The translations under genes and the position numbers were made by a program. The notes under the pieces are model-generated. The model saw only the letters and a list, made by a program, of their open reading frames with translations. It did no database searches and was not told the DNA's origin. Of a stretch of 64,000 nt of DNA, positions 7,936 through 17,544 are shown piece after piece. Position 1 is the stretch's first letter. Every line of letters starts with the position of its first letter. The stretch lies in NCBI RefSeq assembly GCF_022369455.1, contig NZ_CP059599.1, forward strand, positions 400,409-464,408, given 5' to 3'. Source of the DNA: Campylobacter sp. RM5004 (GTDB taxonomy: Bacteria; Campylobacterota; Campylobacteria; Campylobacterales; Campylobacteraceae).

Positions 7936-10900
7936 ATGGACTTTTTTAAAATTAAAGGCATAATTGCTTTTTTAACAATAGGATTTTTAAATGCCTTTGT
8001 AGATTTAGGGCATAAAATTATAATTCAAAATACGATTTATAAGGTTTATGAAGGAAGCACGCAATTATTACTTACAGCTATCATAAATGCTTTGATATTA
8101 TTACCTTATATTTTCGCATTTTCACTCTCAGGCTTTTTAGCCGATAGATTTTCAAAAAATAAAGTTATGAAAATCTCAGCTTTAATTAATGTATTTTTAC
8201 TCTTAATAATTTGCTTTTCATATTATTTAGGTAATTTTTATTTAGCATTTATAATGACTTTAATTCTAGGCATACAATCAGCCTTTTATTCTCCTGCAAA
8301 ATACGGCTATATTAAAGAATTAGTTGGTGTTAAAAAACTTGCTATCGGTAATGCTAGTATTAATGCTGTTAGTATAATAGCTATTTTACTTGGAATGCTA
8401 GTGTTTTCGCTTGGTTTTGAAATGCTTTTAGATATTTTTATTAGTAAAGAAGATATTTTAATGCAGGTTGCTCCTTTAGGAATTATCTTAGTTCTTTTTG
8501 CATTTTGTGAATATTTATTAGCAAGAACTTTGCCAGAAACTAGAGCAGATAATAAAGATTTAGCCTTTAATAAAGCAGATTATTTAAGAGCAAAATTGCT
8601 TAAAAACAACCTTAGCCTAATCTTTAAAAACAATACAATTTGGCTTAGCATAATAGGTATTTCATTATTTTGGGCAATTTCACAGCTTTATTTAGTATCT
8701 TTTCCTGTATTTGCTAAAAATCATCTAAACGAAAGCAATACATTTTATGTGCAATTAGTATTAGCAGCAAGTGCAATAGGCGTAATCGTTGGCTCAATAA
8801 TAGCAGGAAGATTTTCTAAAAACTACATTGAATTAGGGCTTATTCCACTTGGTGCATTAGGTATATTAATATGCTCAATTTTAATTAGTTTTATAAATAG
8901 CTTAAGTTTATTTGCCTTAGTATTTTTTATATTTGGAGTTAGTGGAAGTTGCTTTGTGGTTGCGCTTAGCTCTTTAGTGCAATTTAATGCTAAAGAAAAT
9001 GAATTAGGCGTAGTTTTAGCAGGAAATAACTTTATTCAAAATATTTTTATGCTAAGTTTTGTAATTATTGCAACCTTGTTTGCGTATTTACAAATTGATG
9101 TTTTATATTTGTTTTATTTCATTGTTTTGGTTGCTCTTTGTGGCTCTTTATATGTTGTTTTAAAACTACCTTTTTCTTTGGTAAGAATATTAGTAAGTTT
9201 AGCGTTTTTGCAAAAATATAGATTATTTGTAAATGGCTTTGAAAATATCCCACAAAATGGCGGAGTGTTGTTGTTAGGAAATCATATTTCTTTTATTGAT
9301 TGGGCTATTATACAAATGGCTATTCCTAAAAAAGTTCATTTTGTAATGGAGAGAAAATACTATCAAAAATGGTATATTAGAATGTTTGTAAAGCATTTTG
9401 GAGTAATTCCTGTAAATCAAGCTGCAAGTAAAGAAGCCTTAGAATTAATAGCTAGTTTTATTAAAAAAGGCGAAATCGTATGTTTGTTTCCTGAAGGCAC
9501 ACTCTCAAGACACGGACATTTGAATGAATTTAAAAGTGGATATGAATTAGCTTGCAAAAATCTTAGTGAAAATGATGGAGTTATCATTGCTTTTTATATT
9601 TATGGGCTTTGGGGAAGTTCGTTTTCAAGAAGTAAAGAAGAATATAATTTAAGCAATAAAAAAATATCAAAAAGAGAAATTTCTCTAGCATTTAGCAAGC
9701 CTTTAAGTATTCATACAAGTAAAGAAAAATTAAAGCAAAAGGTATTTGAATTATCTTTTATTGCAACAAAACTTCAATGCGATAATCTTACTAGCATAGA
9801 AAAATCATTCATTGATACAGCTAAAAAGTATTCATCAAATATAGCTATAAGCGATCCTTTAGCAGGTGAAATAAGTTATAAAAAACTTTTAGCTCTAAGT
9901 CTAATGCTTAGCAAAAAAATCCCTAATAATGATAATATCGGAATAATTTTACCAGCTTCTTTTGCTTCAAGTCTAATAAATCTAGCAAGTTTAATCGCTG
10001 GAAAGTGCGTTGTAAATCTAAACTATACAGCAGGAATTACTGCTATTAAAAAAGCCATTTTAAATGCAAATATAAAGCATATTTATACATCTAAAAAATT
10101 CTTAGAAAAGCTTGAAAGCAAAGGCTTTAAACTTGAGTTAGATAATGTTAAATTAATTTATTTAGAAGATATAGTTAGTCACTTTAAAAAAGAAAAATTA
10201 AAAGTATTAAGCTATATATTTATAATCACAATTTTGCCAAGTTTTATGCTAAAGGCAATATTTACGAAAAATTATAGCAATGAAAAAACAGCAGCAATAT
10301 TATTTAGCAGTGGAAGTGAAGGCACGCCAAAAGGTGTAATGTTAAGCCATAAAAATATTTTAAGCAATATTAGTTCAATCTCAAATGTAATTTGTGCTAG
10401 AAATAATGATGTAATTCTTTCATCTTTACCACCATTTCATGCATTTGGCCTAACGGTTACAACTTTTATGCCATTAATTGAAGGAATTAAGAGTGCAAGC
10501 TATGCTGATCCAACCGATGCTTTAGGTATTGCAAAAGTTATTGTAAAAAATGAAGTTAGTATTATGTGTGCAACTTCAACATTTTTAGGAATATATGCAA
10601 GAAATAAAAAGCTTGATGAGATTATGTTTGAAAGTCTTAGAATTGTTGTTGCAGGGGCTGAGAAATTAAAGCCTGAGATTAAAACAGCATTTGAGTTAAA
10701 GTTTAAAAAGAATATTTATGAAGGTTATGGAGCTACTGAGACAACACCAGTTGCTAGTGTGAATTTGCCAAATCAATTTGATAGCACTTATTGGACTTTG
10801 CATAGAGCAAATAAAGTTGGAAGCGTTGGAATGCCACTAATTGGCACGGCTATTAGAATAGTTGATCCAAATAGCCTTAAAGAGCTTGGAGTAAATGAAG

Positions 10901-11382
10901 ACGGGCTTATTTTAATAGGCGGACATCAAGTAATGCAAGGATATTTAAACGATACTAATAAAACTAATGAAGTAATAGTAGAAATTGATGGCATTAGATG
11001 GTATAAAACAGGCGATAAAGGACATTTAGATGAAGATGGATTTTTATATATCGTAGATAGATATTCAAGGTTTGCAAAAATCGGCGGAGAGATGATTTCA
11101 CTTGGTTTAGTTGAAGAAATGGTAGCAAAAATTACAGGGGATTTAAAAGTATGTGCAACTTCACTTGAAGATAGCAAAAAAGGAGAATTAATAGCACTTG
11201 TAATTGAATGTGATGAGAGTGAGTTTAATAATCTTGTAGATTTAATAAAACAAAGCGAAATGCTTGCAATTTATAAGCCAAGTTTATACATTCACACAAA
11301 TGCTATGCCTATTTTAGGAAGTGGCAAGGTAGATTATTCTAAAGTAAAGGCTTTGGCAAAAGAATTTGAATTAGGAATTTAA
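7936..11382 (+). CDS. MFS-acyltransferase-AMP ligase fusion (LplT-Aas type)
   Basis: A three-part protein of 1148 residues. Residues 1-415 are an MFS transporter resembling LplT, the lysophospholipid flippase. Residues 430-620 are a PlsC-type acyltransferase with NHxxxxD (His450, Asp455) and FPEGTLSRHGHLNEF from 518. Residues 630-1148 are an AMP-forming acyl synthetase with the P-loop SSGSEGTPKG (about 790), YGATETTP (about 930) and a DRYSRFAKIGGE hinge. Such fusions re-import lyso-phosphatidylethanolamine and re-acylate it using acyl-ACP. The position ahead of a ketoacyl synthase suggests it may instead, or also, serve that pathway. The stop lies inside a dispersed repeat. Confidence 0.85.
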   Translation: MDFFKIKGIIAFLTIGFLNAFVDLGHKIIIQNTIYKVYEGSTQLLLTAIINALILLPYIFAFSLSGFLADRFSKNKVMKISALINVFLLLIICFSYYLGNFYLAFIMTLILGIQSAFYSPAKYGYIKELVGVKKLAIGNASINAVSIIAILLGMLVFSLGFEMLLDIFISKEDILMQVAPLGIILVLFAFCEYLLARTLPETRADNKDLAFNKADYLRAKLLKNNLSLIFKNNTIWLSIIGISLFWAISQLYLVSFPVFAKNHLNESNTFYVQLVLAASAIGVIVGSIIAGRFSKNYIELGLIPLGALGILICSILISFINSLSLFALVFFIFGVSGSCFVVALSSLVQFNAKENELGVVLAGNNFIQNIFMLSFVIIATLFAYLQIDVLYLFYFIVLVALCGSLYVVLKLPFSLVRILVSLAFLQKYRLFVNGFENIPQNGGVLLLGNHISFIDWAIIQMAIPKKVHFVMERKYYQKWYIRMFVKHFGVIPVNQAASKEALELIASFIKKGEIVCLFPEGTLSRHGHLNEFKSGYELACKNLSENDGVIIAFYIYGLWGSSFSRSKEEYNLSNKKISKREISLAFSKPLSIHTSKEKLKQKVFELSFIATKLQCDNLTSIEKSFIDTAKKYSSNIAISDPLAGEISYKKLLALSLMLSKKIPNNDNIGIILPASFASSLINLASLIAGKCVVNLNYTAGITAIKKAILNANIKHIYTSKKFLEKLESKGFKLELDNVKLIYLEDIVSHFKKEKLKVLSYIFIITILPSFMLKAIFTKNYSNEKTAAILFSSGSEGTPKGVMLSHKNILSNISSISNVICARNNDVILSSLPPFHAFGLTVTTFMPLIEGIKSASYADPTDALGIAKVIVKNEVSIMCATSTFLGIYARNKKLDEIMFESLRIVVAGAEKLKPEIKTAFELKFKKNIYEGYGATETTPVASVNLPNQFDSTYWTLHRANKVGSVGMPLIGTAIRIVDPNSLKELGVNEDGLILIGGHQVMQGYLNDTNKTNEVIVEIDGIRWYKTGDKGHLDEDGFLYIVDRYSRFAKIGGEMISLGLVEEMVAKITGDLKVCATSLEDSKKGELIALVIECDESEFNNLVDLIKQSEMLAIYKPSLYIHTNAMPILGSGKVDYSKVKALAKEFELGI
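11359..11380. repeat. Dispersed repeat inside gene end and serving as SD
   Basis: Variant copy GAATTTGAATTAGGAATT (11362-11379). It encodes the last residues (EFELGI) of the Aas-like protein. Its AGGA is the Shine-Dalgarno for the ketoacyl synthase ATG seven bases later. Confidence 0.75.
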
Positions 11383-11383
11383 A

Positions 11384-12340
11384 ATGAGAAATATTGATAT
11401 AGCAGGAATAGGAGTAGCTTTACCTAGAGAAGTTAGTAATGATGAGCTTGAGAAGAAGTTTAATCTATCAAGTATAGAGAAGGTTACAAAGCTAAAATCA
11501 AGACATTTTTTTGATGATGTAAAGGATATTGATGAATATATTTTAAAAGCCGTTGATGAAGCTTTAAAAAATGCAAATATTACTAAAGATAAAATCGCTT
11601 GTATTATAAGTTCTGGTGCAGTAAATAAAATGGCGATTCCATATAATGCTTCAAATATTCATAGATTATTAAAGCTTTCAAGTAATGTTGGAAGTTTTGA
11701 TGTGAATATGACTTGTTTATCATTTTTAAGAGCATTTGATATTGCTAGTAGAATGATTGAAGAATTCGAATATATTTTATTTGTTAGTGTTGATGTAGCA
11801 AGTGTTGGGCTTGATTGGGAAAATCTTGGCACAGCAGGATTATTTGGAGATGGTATTAGTGCAGTTATTTTTAAAAAATCATCAAGCGGGGGACTAATTA
11901 AAAGTAATTTTTACACTTGCTCAAGTGGTTATGAGATTTGCACTTTAAAATCAGGTGGGTATTTGTATAATCCAAGAGATTATAAAGACCAAAGCAAATT
12001 AGGGCAATTTTGTATGAATGGCAAGGAATTATTTAGGCTTGTAATGAATGAAATGCCTGCATTTTTAGCAGATTGTAATATAAATTATGATGAAATTTCT
12101 TATATTATTCCACATCAAGCAAGTTTTAGTTCTTTAAAAAACGCTATAAAATATTTAAAATTGCCTAGCGAAAAAATTATAAATATTTTTGAAAACCACG
12201 GAAATCAAATAGCATCATCACTTCCAATTGCACTTAATTTCGTAATTAAAACCAAAGACTTAAAAAGTGGCGAAAAATTATTATTTTTAGGCACTGGTGC
12301 AGGGGTTTCGCTAGGATGTGTATTATGGCAAAAACCTTAG
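11384..12340 (+). CDS. Ketoacyl-ACP synthase III-like (FabH/OleA fold)
   Basis: A 318-residue thiolase-fold condensing enzyme. The catalytic triad is complete: Cys111 in NMTCLSFL, His244 in IIPHQAS, Asn274 in HGNQIASSLPIAL. The C-terminal GTGAGVSLG is also typical. Housekeeping FabH starts fatty-acid synthesis, but this gene is away from a fab cluster. It is sandwiched between an acyl ligase and an NAD-dependent reductase, so a dedicated condensation step in a specialised pathway is more likely; that is inference. It starts 2 bases after the Aas-like stop, with its ribosome site provided by the dispersed repeat. Confidence 0.85.
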   Translation: MRNIDIAGIGVALPREVSNDELEKKFNLSSIEKVTKLKSRHFFDDVKDIDEYILKAVDEALKNANITKDKIACIISSGAVNKMAIPYNASNIHRLLKLSSNVGSFDVNMTCLSFLRAFDIASRMIEEFEYILFVSVDVASVGLDWENLGTAGLFGDGISAVIFKKSSSGGLIKSNFYTCSSGYEICTLKSGGYLYNPRDYKDQSKLGQFCMNGKELFRLVMNEMPAFLADCNINYDEISYIIPHQASFSSLKNAIKYLKLPSEKIINIFENHGNQIASSLPIALNFVIKTKDLKSGEKLLFLGTGAGVSLGCVLWQKP

Positions 12341-13263
12341 ATTATATTTTAACAGGTGCAACTGGTGGCTTAGGAAGGGCTTTTGTTGATTATATTAATG
12401 ATAAAGATAGTATTTTAGCTCTTGGTAGAAATGAAGTAATCGGAGCTAGTCTAAATGCTAATTTTAAAAAATGCGATTTAAGTAATTTAGATGAGGTTTT
12501 AAATGTATTTTCAAAAGCAAATTGTCTTATACACTCAGCTGCTTTAAGTTCTGCTTGGGGTAGTTTAGATGAGTTTTATAAGCATAATGTTTTAGCAACT
12601 TCAAATATTATAAAAGCAGCAAAAGAACATGGTATAAAAAAGTTAATCTTTATTTCAAGTCCTAGCATTTATTTTGATTATACAAATCGCTTTAATATTA
12701 AAGAAGATTTAGTGATTAAAAAATTTGCAAGTTTATATACATATACAAAGTTTTTAGCAGAGCATTTAGTTTTAACTTCAGGTTTAAAATATGTGATTTT
12801 AAGACCTAGAGGGATATTTGGAGAATATGATAATGTATTGCTTCCAAGGCTTAAAAAGCTTAATTTTATGCCTTTAGTAAATGATGAGGTAATTTGCGAT
12901 ATAACATATTCAGCAAATGTAGCTCATGCTATTTATTTAGCTAGTAAATGTGATGAAAATTTAGTTTTTAATATAACAAATGATGAGAGCTTAAAATTAA
13001 AAGATGTTTATACTTTAATACAAGATATTTTAGAGCCAAATTTAAAGATAAAAAAAGTAAATCAAAAAGCTTTAAAAATATTTGCAAATACTAGCGAACT
13101 TTTAGCTAAAGCAAAGCTTATAAAAGAGCCTTTGATTACAAACTATACCTTAGGCTTAATATCTTATTCTCAAACGCTAGATATTAGCAAGGCAAAAGAG
13201 ATTTTAGGATATGAGCCAATTTATTCTATCAAAGATGGGCTTTTAAAATGCAAAGTAAAATAA
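12325..13263 (+). CDS. NAD-dependent epimerase/3-beta-HSD-like reductase
   Basis: Extended short-chain dehydrogenase. The Rossmann motif TGATGGLGRAF is at the N terminus, SSPSIYFDY carries the catalytic-serine region, and TYTKFLAEHL follows (YxxxK, Tyr in SLYTYTK). The overall look is closer to the 3-beta-HSD/OleD branch than to sugar epimerases. ATG 12316 directly follows AGG with no room for ribosome binding; ATG 12325 has AGGA nine bases upstream and is preferred. It overlaps the ketoacyl synthase end by 16 bases and the next gene by 16, so all are co-translated. A role reducing the condensation product is inferred. Confidence 0.82.
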   Translation: MAKTLDYILTGATGGLGRAFVDYINDKDSILALGRNEVIGASLNANFKKCDLSNLDEVLNVFSKANCLIHSAALSSAWGSLDEFYKHNVLATSNIIKAAKEHGIKKLIFISSPSIYFDYTNRFNIKEDLVIKKFASLYTYTKFLAEHLVLTSGLKYVILRPRGIFGEYDNVLLPRLKKLNFMPLVNDEVICDITYSANVAHAIYLASKCDENLVFNITNDESLKLKDVYTLIQDILEPNLKIKKVNQKALKIFANTSELLAKAKLIKEPLITNYTLGLISYSQTLDISKAKEILGYEPIYSIKDGLLKCKVK

Positions 13264-14078
13264 TAAAAGCAAAGGTTTATATAACAGGCTCTTGTAAAAG
13301 TTATAAAAATATAGCCTTAAGTAGTGAGAAATTGCAAAAGACTAATTTTTTAGCCTTGAGTGTTTATTTTGAAGTACTTTTTCGGGGTAAAGTTTTAAAT
13401 GTTTTATTTGATAGTGGATATTCTAAGCATTTTTTTAATGCAACTGCAAAATTTCCAAATAAATTATATGCACTAATAACTCCTGTAAAGCTTAAAAAAA
13501 GCCTAAAAGAATTGCTTGAAATTGATGGAATAAACAAGATTGATTATATTTTTATATCTCATTTTCATGCTGATCATATAGGTGGTTTGCTTGATTTTAA
13601 GGATAGTTTTTTTGTAAGTTCTAGGAGTGAATTTGAAAAATTATTTAATAAAAATAATTTATTAGCATTAAAAAATGGCTTTTTAAAAGAGTTAATTCCA
13701 GATGATTTTTTAGAAAAGTTAGTTGATATTGAAAGTTTAACAAAGATAAAAAATGAATTATTTGATGAGTTTTTATGGCTTGATGTTTTTAGGATTTTTA
13801 GATTAGATGGACATGCAAAGGCTCAATTTGGTTTAGCTTTTAAATATAATGATTTAGAAGTATTATTAGTTTCTGATGCAGTGTGGGATATAAAAAGTAT
13901 TGAAGAAAATATAAAGCCTTCTAAGATAGCTAATTTGCTTTTTGATGATAGTAAAAAATTTTATGAAACTTTAGAAAAATTACAGATTTTTTCTAAGCAA
14001 AATCCTAATGTTTTAATAGTTCCAAGTCATTGCGAAAGCAGTATAAATAAACTTATAAAAGGGCTAAAAAATGCTTAA
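13248..14078 (+). CDS. MBL-fold metallo-hydrolase
   Basis: A 276-residue metallo-beta-lactamase fold protein. The metal motif HFHADH (His105, His107, Asp109, His110) is intact. DSGYSKHFF (the first Asp) precedes it. DGHAKAQFG, LVSDAVWD and a C-terminal PSHCES give the remaining ligands. No signal peptide is present, so it acts in the cytosol. It overlaps both neighbours, within a run of acyl-processing genes, which suggests a thioesterase- or lactonase-like step; the substrate is not evident. Confidence 0.82.
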   Translation: MQSKIIKAKVYITGSCKSYKNIALSSEKLQKTNFLALSVYFEVLFRGKVLNVLFDSGYSKHFFNATAKFPNKLYALITPVKLKKSLKELLEIDGINKIDYIFISHFHADHIGGLLDFKDSFFVSSRSEFEKLFNKNNLLALKNGFLKELIPDDFLEKLVDIESLTKIKNELFDEFLWLDVFRIFRLDGHAKAQFGLAFKYNDLEVLLVSDAVWDIKSIEENIKPSKIANLLFDDSKKFYETLEKLQIFSKQNPNVLIVPSHCESSINKLIKGLKNA

Positions 14079-15327
14079 AAAACTTTATTTATTTTTAAAG
14101 ACTTTTATACTTACAAAAGACTATAAATCAAGGCAAAAACTAAATAAACATCAAGCAAATTCCTTATTCAAATTCTTAAAAAATTTAAATAGTGATTTTT
14201 ATCCAAAATCATTAGATTTAAAGGATTTTAATATTATTGATAAAAAGATTTTTATGGATAATTTTTCTAAAATAAATACCTTAAATATTGATGAAAAAAC
14301 AGCATTTAATATAGCTATAAAAGCAGAAGATAGTAGGGATTTTTCTTCTAAATTAAAGATAAAAAACAAAAACATTACAATAGGACTTAGCTCAGGAACT
14401 TCGCAAAATCGTGGAGTGTTTTTGCTAAGCGATGAAGAAATAGCTATTTGGAGTGGCTATATGCTTAAAAAAATGCTACCAAAACCATATTTTAAAAAAA
14501 GAAAAATAGCCTTTTTCTTAAGAGCAAATAGTAATTTATACGAAAGCACTAATAAAAGCTTTTTAGAATTTAGATTTTTTGACCTTTATAAAAATATAAA
14601 AGAGCATATAACTAGCTTAAATGCTTATAAGCCTGATATTTTAATAGCACCTGCAAGTGTTTTAAGCTATCTTGCAAATGCTACTAATTTAGATATAAAA
14701 CCTTGCAAAATTATTTCAGTTGCTGAAACGCTTGAGCCACATATAAAAGATAAATTAAAAGCTAGATTTAATCAAACAATACACGAGATTTATCAATGCA
14801 CTGAAGGATTTTTAGCTCATACTTGTAGTTTTGGGCATTTGCATTTAAATGAAGATATTGTGTATTTTGAAAAAGAATGGCTTGATGAAACTAGATTTGT
14901 TCCGATTATTACGGATTTTAAAAGACAAACCCAACCTATTATAAGATATAGATTAAATGATATTTTGCATATTGATAATAGCCCTTGTGAATGTGGCTCA
15001 GCTAGAATTAAAATTAGTAGAATTGAAGGAAGATGTGATGAGATAATTTATCTTAAAGATAAATTTAATAAGGATTTTTTGCTTTTTCCTGATTTTTTAA
15101 GAAGAGTTGTTTTAAGAACAAAAGAAATTAGTGAATATTGCTTTGTTTTTAATAAGCAAAATTATGAATTATTTGCTTATATAGACAATTTAGAATACGA
15201 ACTTGAACTTAAGAATAATTTAGAATTTTTATTTAAAGACTTAGATATTATTAGTCCAAAAATTATGATAAAGCAATATGAAAGATTTGAATTTATGAAC
15301 AAAAGAATTAGAATAAAGGTCATTTAA
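14071..15327 (+). CDS. CoF/F390 synthetase-like AMP-forming ligase
   Basis: A 418-residue member of the adenylate-forming superfamily, of the phenylacetate-CoA ligase/CapK/F390-synthetase type. The P-loop-like GLSSGTSQNRG is near residue 105, EIYQCTEGFLAH is the substrate/ATP motif, and PIIRYRLNDIL precedes a cysteine pair CECGS (about 310) and RIEGRCDEI. It has no C-terminal carrier domain. It overlaps the MBL gene by 8 bases and ends on the start of the ATP-grasp gene (TAATG). It probably activates a carboxylic acid in the same pathway; the acid is unknown. Confidence 0.75.
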   Translation: MLKKLYLFLKTFILTKDYKSRQKLNKHQANSLFKFLKNLNSDFYPKSLDLKDFNIIDKKIFMDNFSKINTLNIDEKTAFNIAIKAEDSRDFSSKLKIKNKNITIGLSSGTSQNRGVFLLSDEEIAIWSGYMLKKMLPKPYFKKRKIAFFLRANSNLYESTNKSFLEFRFFDLYKNIKEHITSLNAYKPDILIAPASVLSYLANATNLDIKPCKIISVAETLEPHIKDKLKARFNQTIHEIYQCTEGFLAHTCSFGHLHLNEDIVYFEKEWLDETRFVPIITDFKRQTQPIIRYRLNDILHIDNSPCECGSARIKISRIEGRCDEIIYLKDKFNKDFLLFPDFLRRVVLRTKEISEYCFVFNKQNYELFAYIDNLEYELELKNNLEFLFKDLDIISPKIMIKQYERFEFMNKRIRIKVI

Positions 15328-17498
15328 TGCGTGTATTAATCACCGGTGCAAGAGCTCCTGTTAGCTTTGAATGGTTAAAGATTTTAAAAAACGATGAATT
15401 AATTTTCGCTGATTCAATTGATTTTATTTTGCTAAATAAAAATATAAATTATATAAAAATGCCTAGCCCTAGATTTGATTTTTATAATTTTTGTAATGAG
15501 TATTTTAAGCTTTTTAAACAAGTTGATAAGATTATTTGCAATTGTGAAGAGATTTTTTATATAGCACAGGCAAGGGATTTGTATTTAAAGGCAAATCCTA
15601 ATGAAGAATATAAATTCTTTATACCTAAAACTTCTTTTTTACTTACTTTTCATAATAAATTTAGTATTTTTTCAGCCTTAAAAGATATGAGAAATTTAAG
15701 TTATAAAAATGTAAGCATTAAATATCCAAAAAGTTATTATATAAATAATGTTAGCTTACTTAAAAAGTATGATTTAAGTAAGTTTATTTTAAAGCCTATT
15801 TATTCAAGATTTGGCTTAAATGTGATTAGAAATATTGATATAAATAAGCTTAATATTAGTCTAAATAATCCTTATGTTTTGCAAGAAAAAATAAATGCTA
15901 ATCAAATTTGTAATTACGCAATATTTGAAAATGGTATTTTAAAAGAGCATATTGTCTATGATAGTAGGTATTTAATCAATAATTCAGCAGGCTCTTATTT
16001 TGTAAGAATTGATGATGAAAATATTAATAAATGTATTTTTAATTTTATGCAAGAATTAGGAATTAATTTTAAGCTAAATGGGCAAATTGCCTTTGATTTT
16101 TTAATGCAAAAAAATGATGAAAAAATCAGCTTATATCTAATAGAATGCAATCCTAGAGCAACAAGTGGTCTTCATTTTATAAACAATGCTAATTCTCATT
16201 TAAGAGTTGGAAAAAGTATTTTATATATGTTTTTTGTAAAATCCTTAAAAGAATTAAAGCTTGCAAAATTATTTAAAGATTACTATAAAGCAAGCGATGT
16301 TTTAAAGGAATTTGAAATAGGAATTAAGGATTTTATTTTTTATATTTATGGGCTTTTTAGAGTGTCTTATAATTTAAGTGATGCAAGCACAAAAGATATA
16401 GAATTTAACGCTTTAAACGATTATTATTTAGATGATATTAAAGAAGATGATTTTAGCACTAGATTTTTAAATGCTTTTTATGAGCCAACGAACGAACTTA
16501 TAAAAAATGTAAATGTAAATATCAAAAAACTTGATAATATTTTTTATACGGACATTATTTATACTAATGATAATCAGTGTTTTACAGCGTCTTTAAGAGG
16601 GCTTATTTATATTGCAAAAGATGAATTAATAAAGCTAGAAAATCCTTTTATAAGGCAAGTTTGCAAGGCTTTAATTAGTATTTTTGAAAAAATAATTAAA
16701 TATATTGATGATATTGTTTTTATAAATAATCATTGTTTTAGCACTAATTTATATGAAAAACATTGGGAAAATTATGAATTTTTAAACACTAAATTTTTAA
16801 ACGATTTTTCTAAACTAAAAAATACTAAAAAAATCCTAGCTTTAAGATGTGTAAATGAAGTGCAAAATCCACATTTGTTTAACTTTTTAAAAAATAATGA
16901 TTTTGTAATGCTAGCTACTAGGCAAGTGTATTTGATGAATGATTATGAATTATTAGAGCTTTCAAGAGATTTTAAAGATGATAAAAAGCTCTTAAAAGAC
17001 TTTAGTTTTATAAAAGTAAATGATGATTTTGCTGAGGCTTTAAAGCTTTATAATGAATTATATTTAGAAAAATATTCTTATTTTAATCCACAATTTTCTA
17101 GCGTTTATTTATCTAATTTAGAAAAAAATAATATTTTAGACTCTTATTACATGCTTGATAAATCGCAAGAAATTGTAGGATTTGTAAGCTTTATGCAAAA
17201 TAATGATTATATAAGCGTTCCTTTGCTTGGCTATAAAATGAGTAAGCAAAAAGAACTTGGCACTCTTTATAGAGCCTTGCAATGCTTTATATTAGAGTAT
17301 TGTAAAAATACTAAAAAATTTTTAAATCTAAGCTCAGGTGCTCCTATTTTTAAGACAAATCGTAAATTAAGTCCTTGTATTGAATATAGCTTTTTATATA
17401 TAAAACATTTGCCGTTTTTAAAAAGATTTATTGTTTTAATACTAAGTAAAATTTCTACTAAGTTTTATGCAAAAATTTTGAAAAAATACAAATTATAA
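15327..17498 (+). CDS. ATP-grasp protein with C-terminal GNAT-like domain
   Basis: A 723-residue two-part protein. The N terminus (LITGARAPVSFEWL) resembles the pre-ATP-grasp Rossmann domain. ATP-grasp landmarks follow: FILKPIYSRFGLNVI (lysine and glycine loop, about 155), VLQEKI, and LIECNPRATSGLHF (metal-binding Glu and Asn, about 273). Residues of about 560-690 look like an acyltransferase of the GNAT kind (IVGFVSFM, then KELGTLYRALQCFILEY). ATP-grasp enzymes join a carboxylate to an amine or thiol, so ligation followed by acylation is possible. The GNAT call is weaker than the ATP-grasp call. An in-frame copy of the dispersed repeat sits at 16307-16326. Confidence 0.7.
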   Translation: MRVLITGARAPVSFEWLKILKNDELIFADSIDFILLNKNINYIKMPSPRFDFYNFCNEYFKLFKQVDKIICNCEEIFYIAQARDLYLKANPNEEYKFFIPKTSFLLTFHNKFSIFSALKDMRNLSYKNVSIKYPKSYYINNVSLLKKYDLSKFILKPIYSRFGLNVIRNIDINKLNISLNNPYVLQEKINANQICNYAIFENGILKEHIVYDSRYLINNSAGSYFVRIDDENINKCIFNFMQELGINFKLNGQIAFDFLMQKNDEKISLYLIECNPRATSGLHFINNANSHLRVGKSILYMFFVKSLKELKLAKLFKDYYKASDVLKEFEIGIKDFIFYIYGLFRVSYNLSDASTKDIEFNALNDYYLDDIKEDDFSTRFLNAFYEPTNELIKNVNVNIKKLDNIFYTDIIYTNDNQCFTASLRGLIYIAKDELIKLENPFIRQVCKALISIFEKIIKYIDDIVFINNHCFSTNLYEKHWENYEFLNTKFLNDFSKLKNTKKILALRCVNEVQNPHLFNFLKNNDFVMLATRQVYLMNDYELLELSRDFKDDKKLLKDFSFIKVNDDFAEALKLYNELYLEKYSYFNPQFSSVYLSNLEKNNILDSYYMLDKSQEIVGFVSFMQNNDYISVPLLGYKMSKQKELGTLYRALQCFILEYCKNTKKFLNLSSGAPIFKTNRKLSPCIEYSFLYIKHLPFLKRFIVLILSKISTKFYAKILKKYKL
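16307..16326. repeat. Dispersed repeat inside coding sequence
   Basis: The core GAATTTGAAATAGGAATT (16308-16325) lies in frame in the ATP-grasp gene, encoding EFEIGI. It is one of two coding copies in the window. Confidence 0.75.
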
Positions 17499-17544
17499 AT
17501 TACCAAATTAAGGCAATATCAGTTTTTAAAATTAGGAGTATTTT

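Noticed and set aside
11384-13263. A complete OleABCD olefin/beta-lactone pathway
   Set aside because: An OleA-like synthase and OleD-like reductase are adjacent, but no OleB alpha/beta hydrolase is present and the ligase is an Aas-type fusion, so only a resemblance is claimed.
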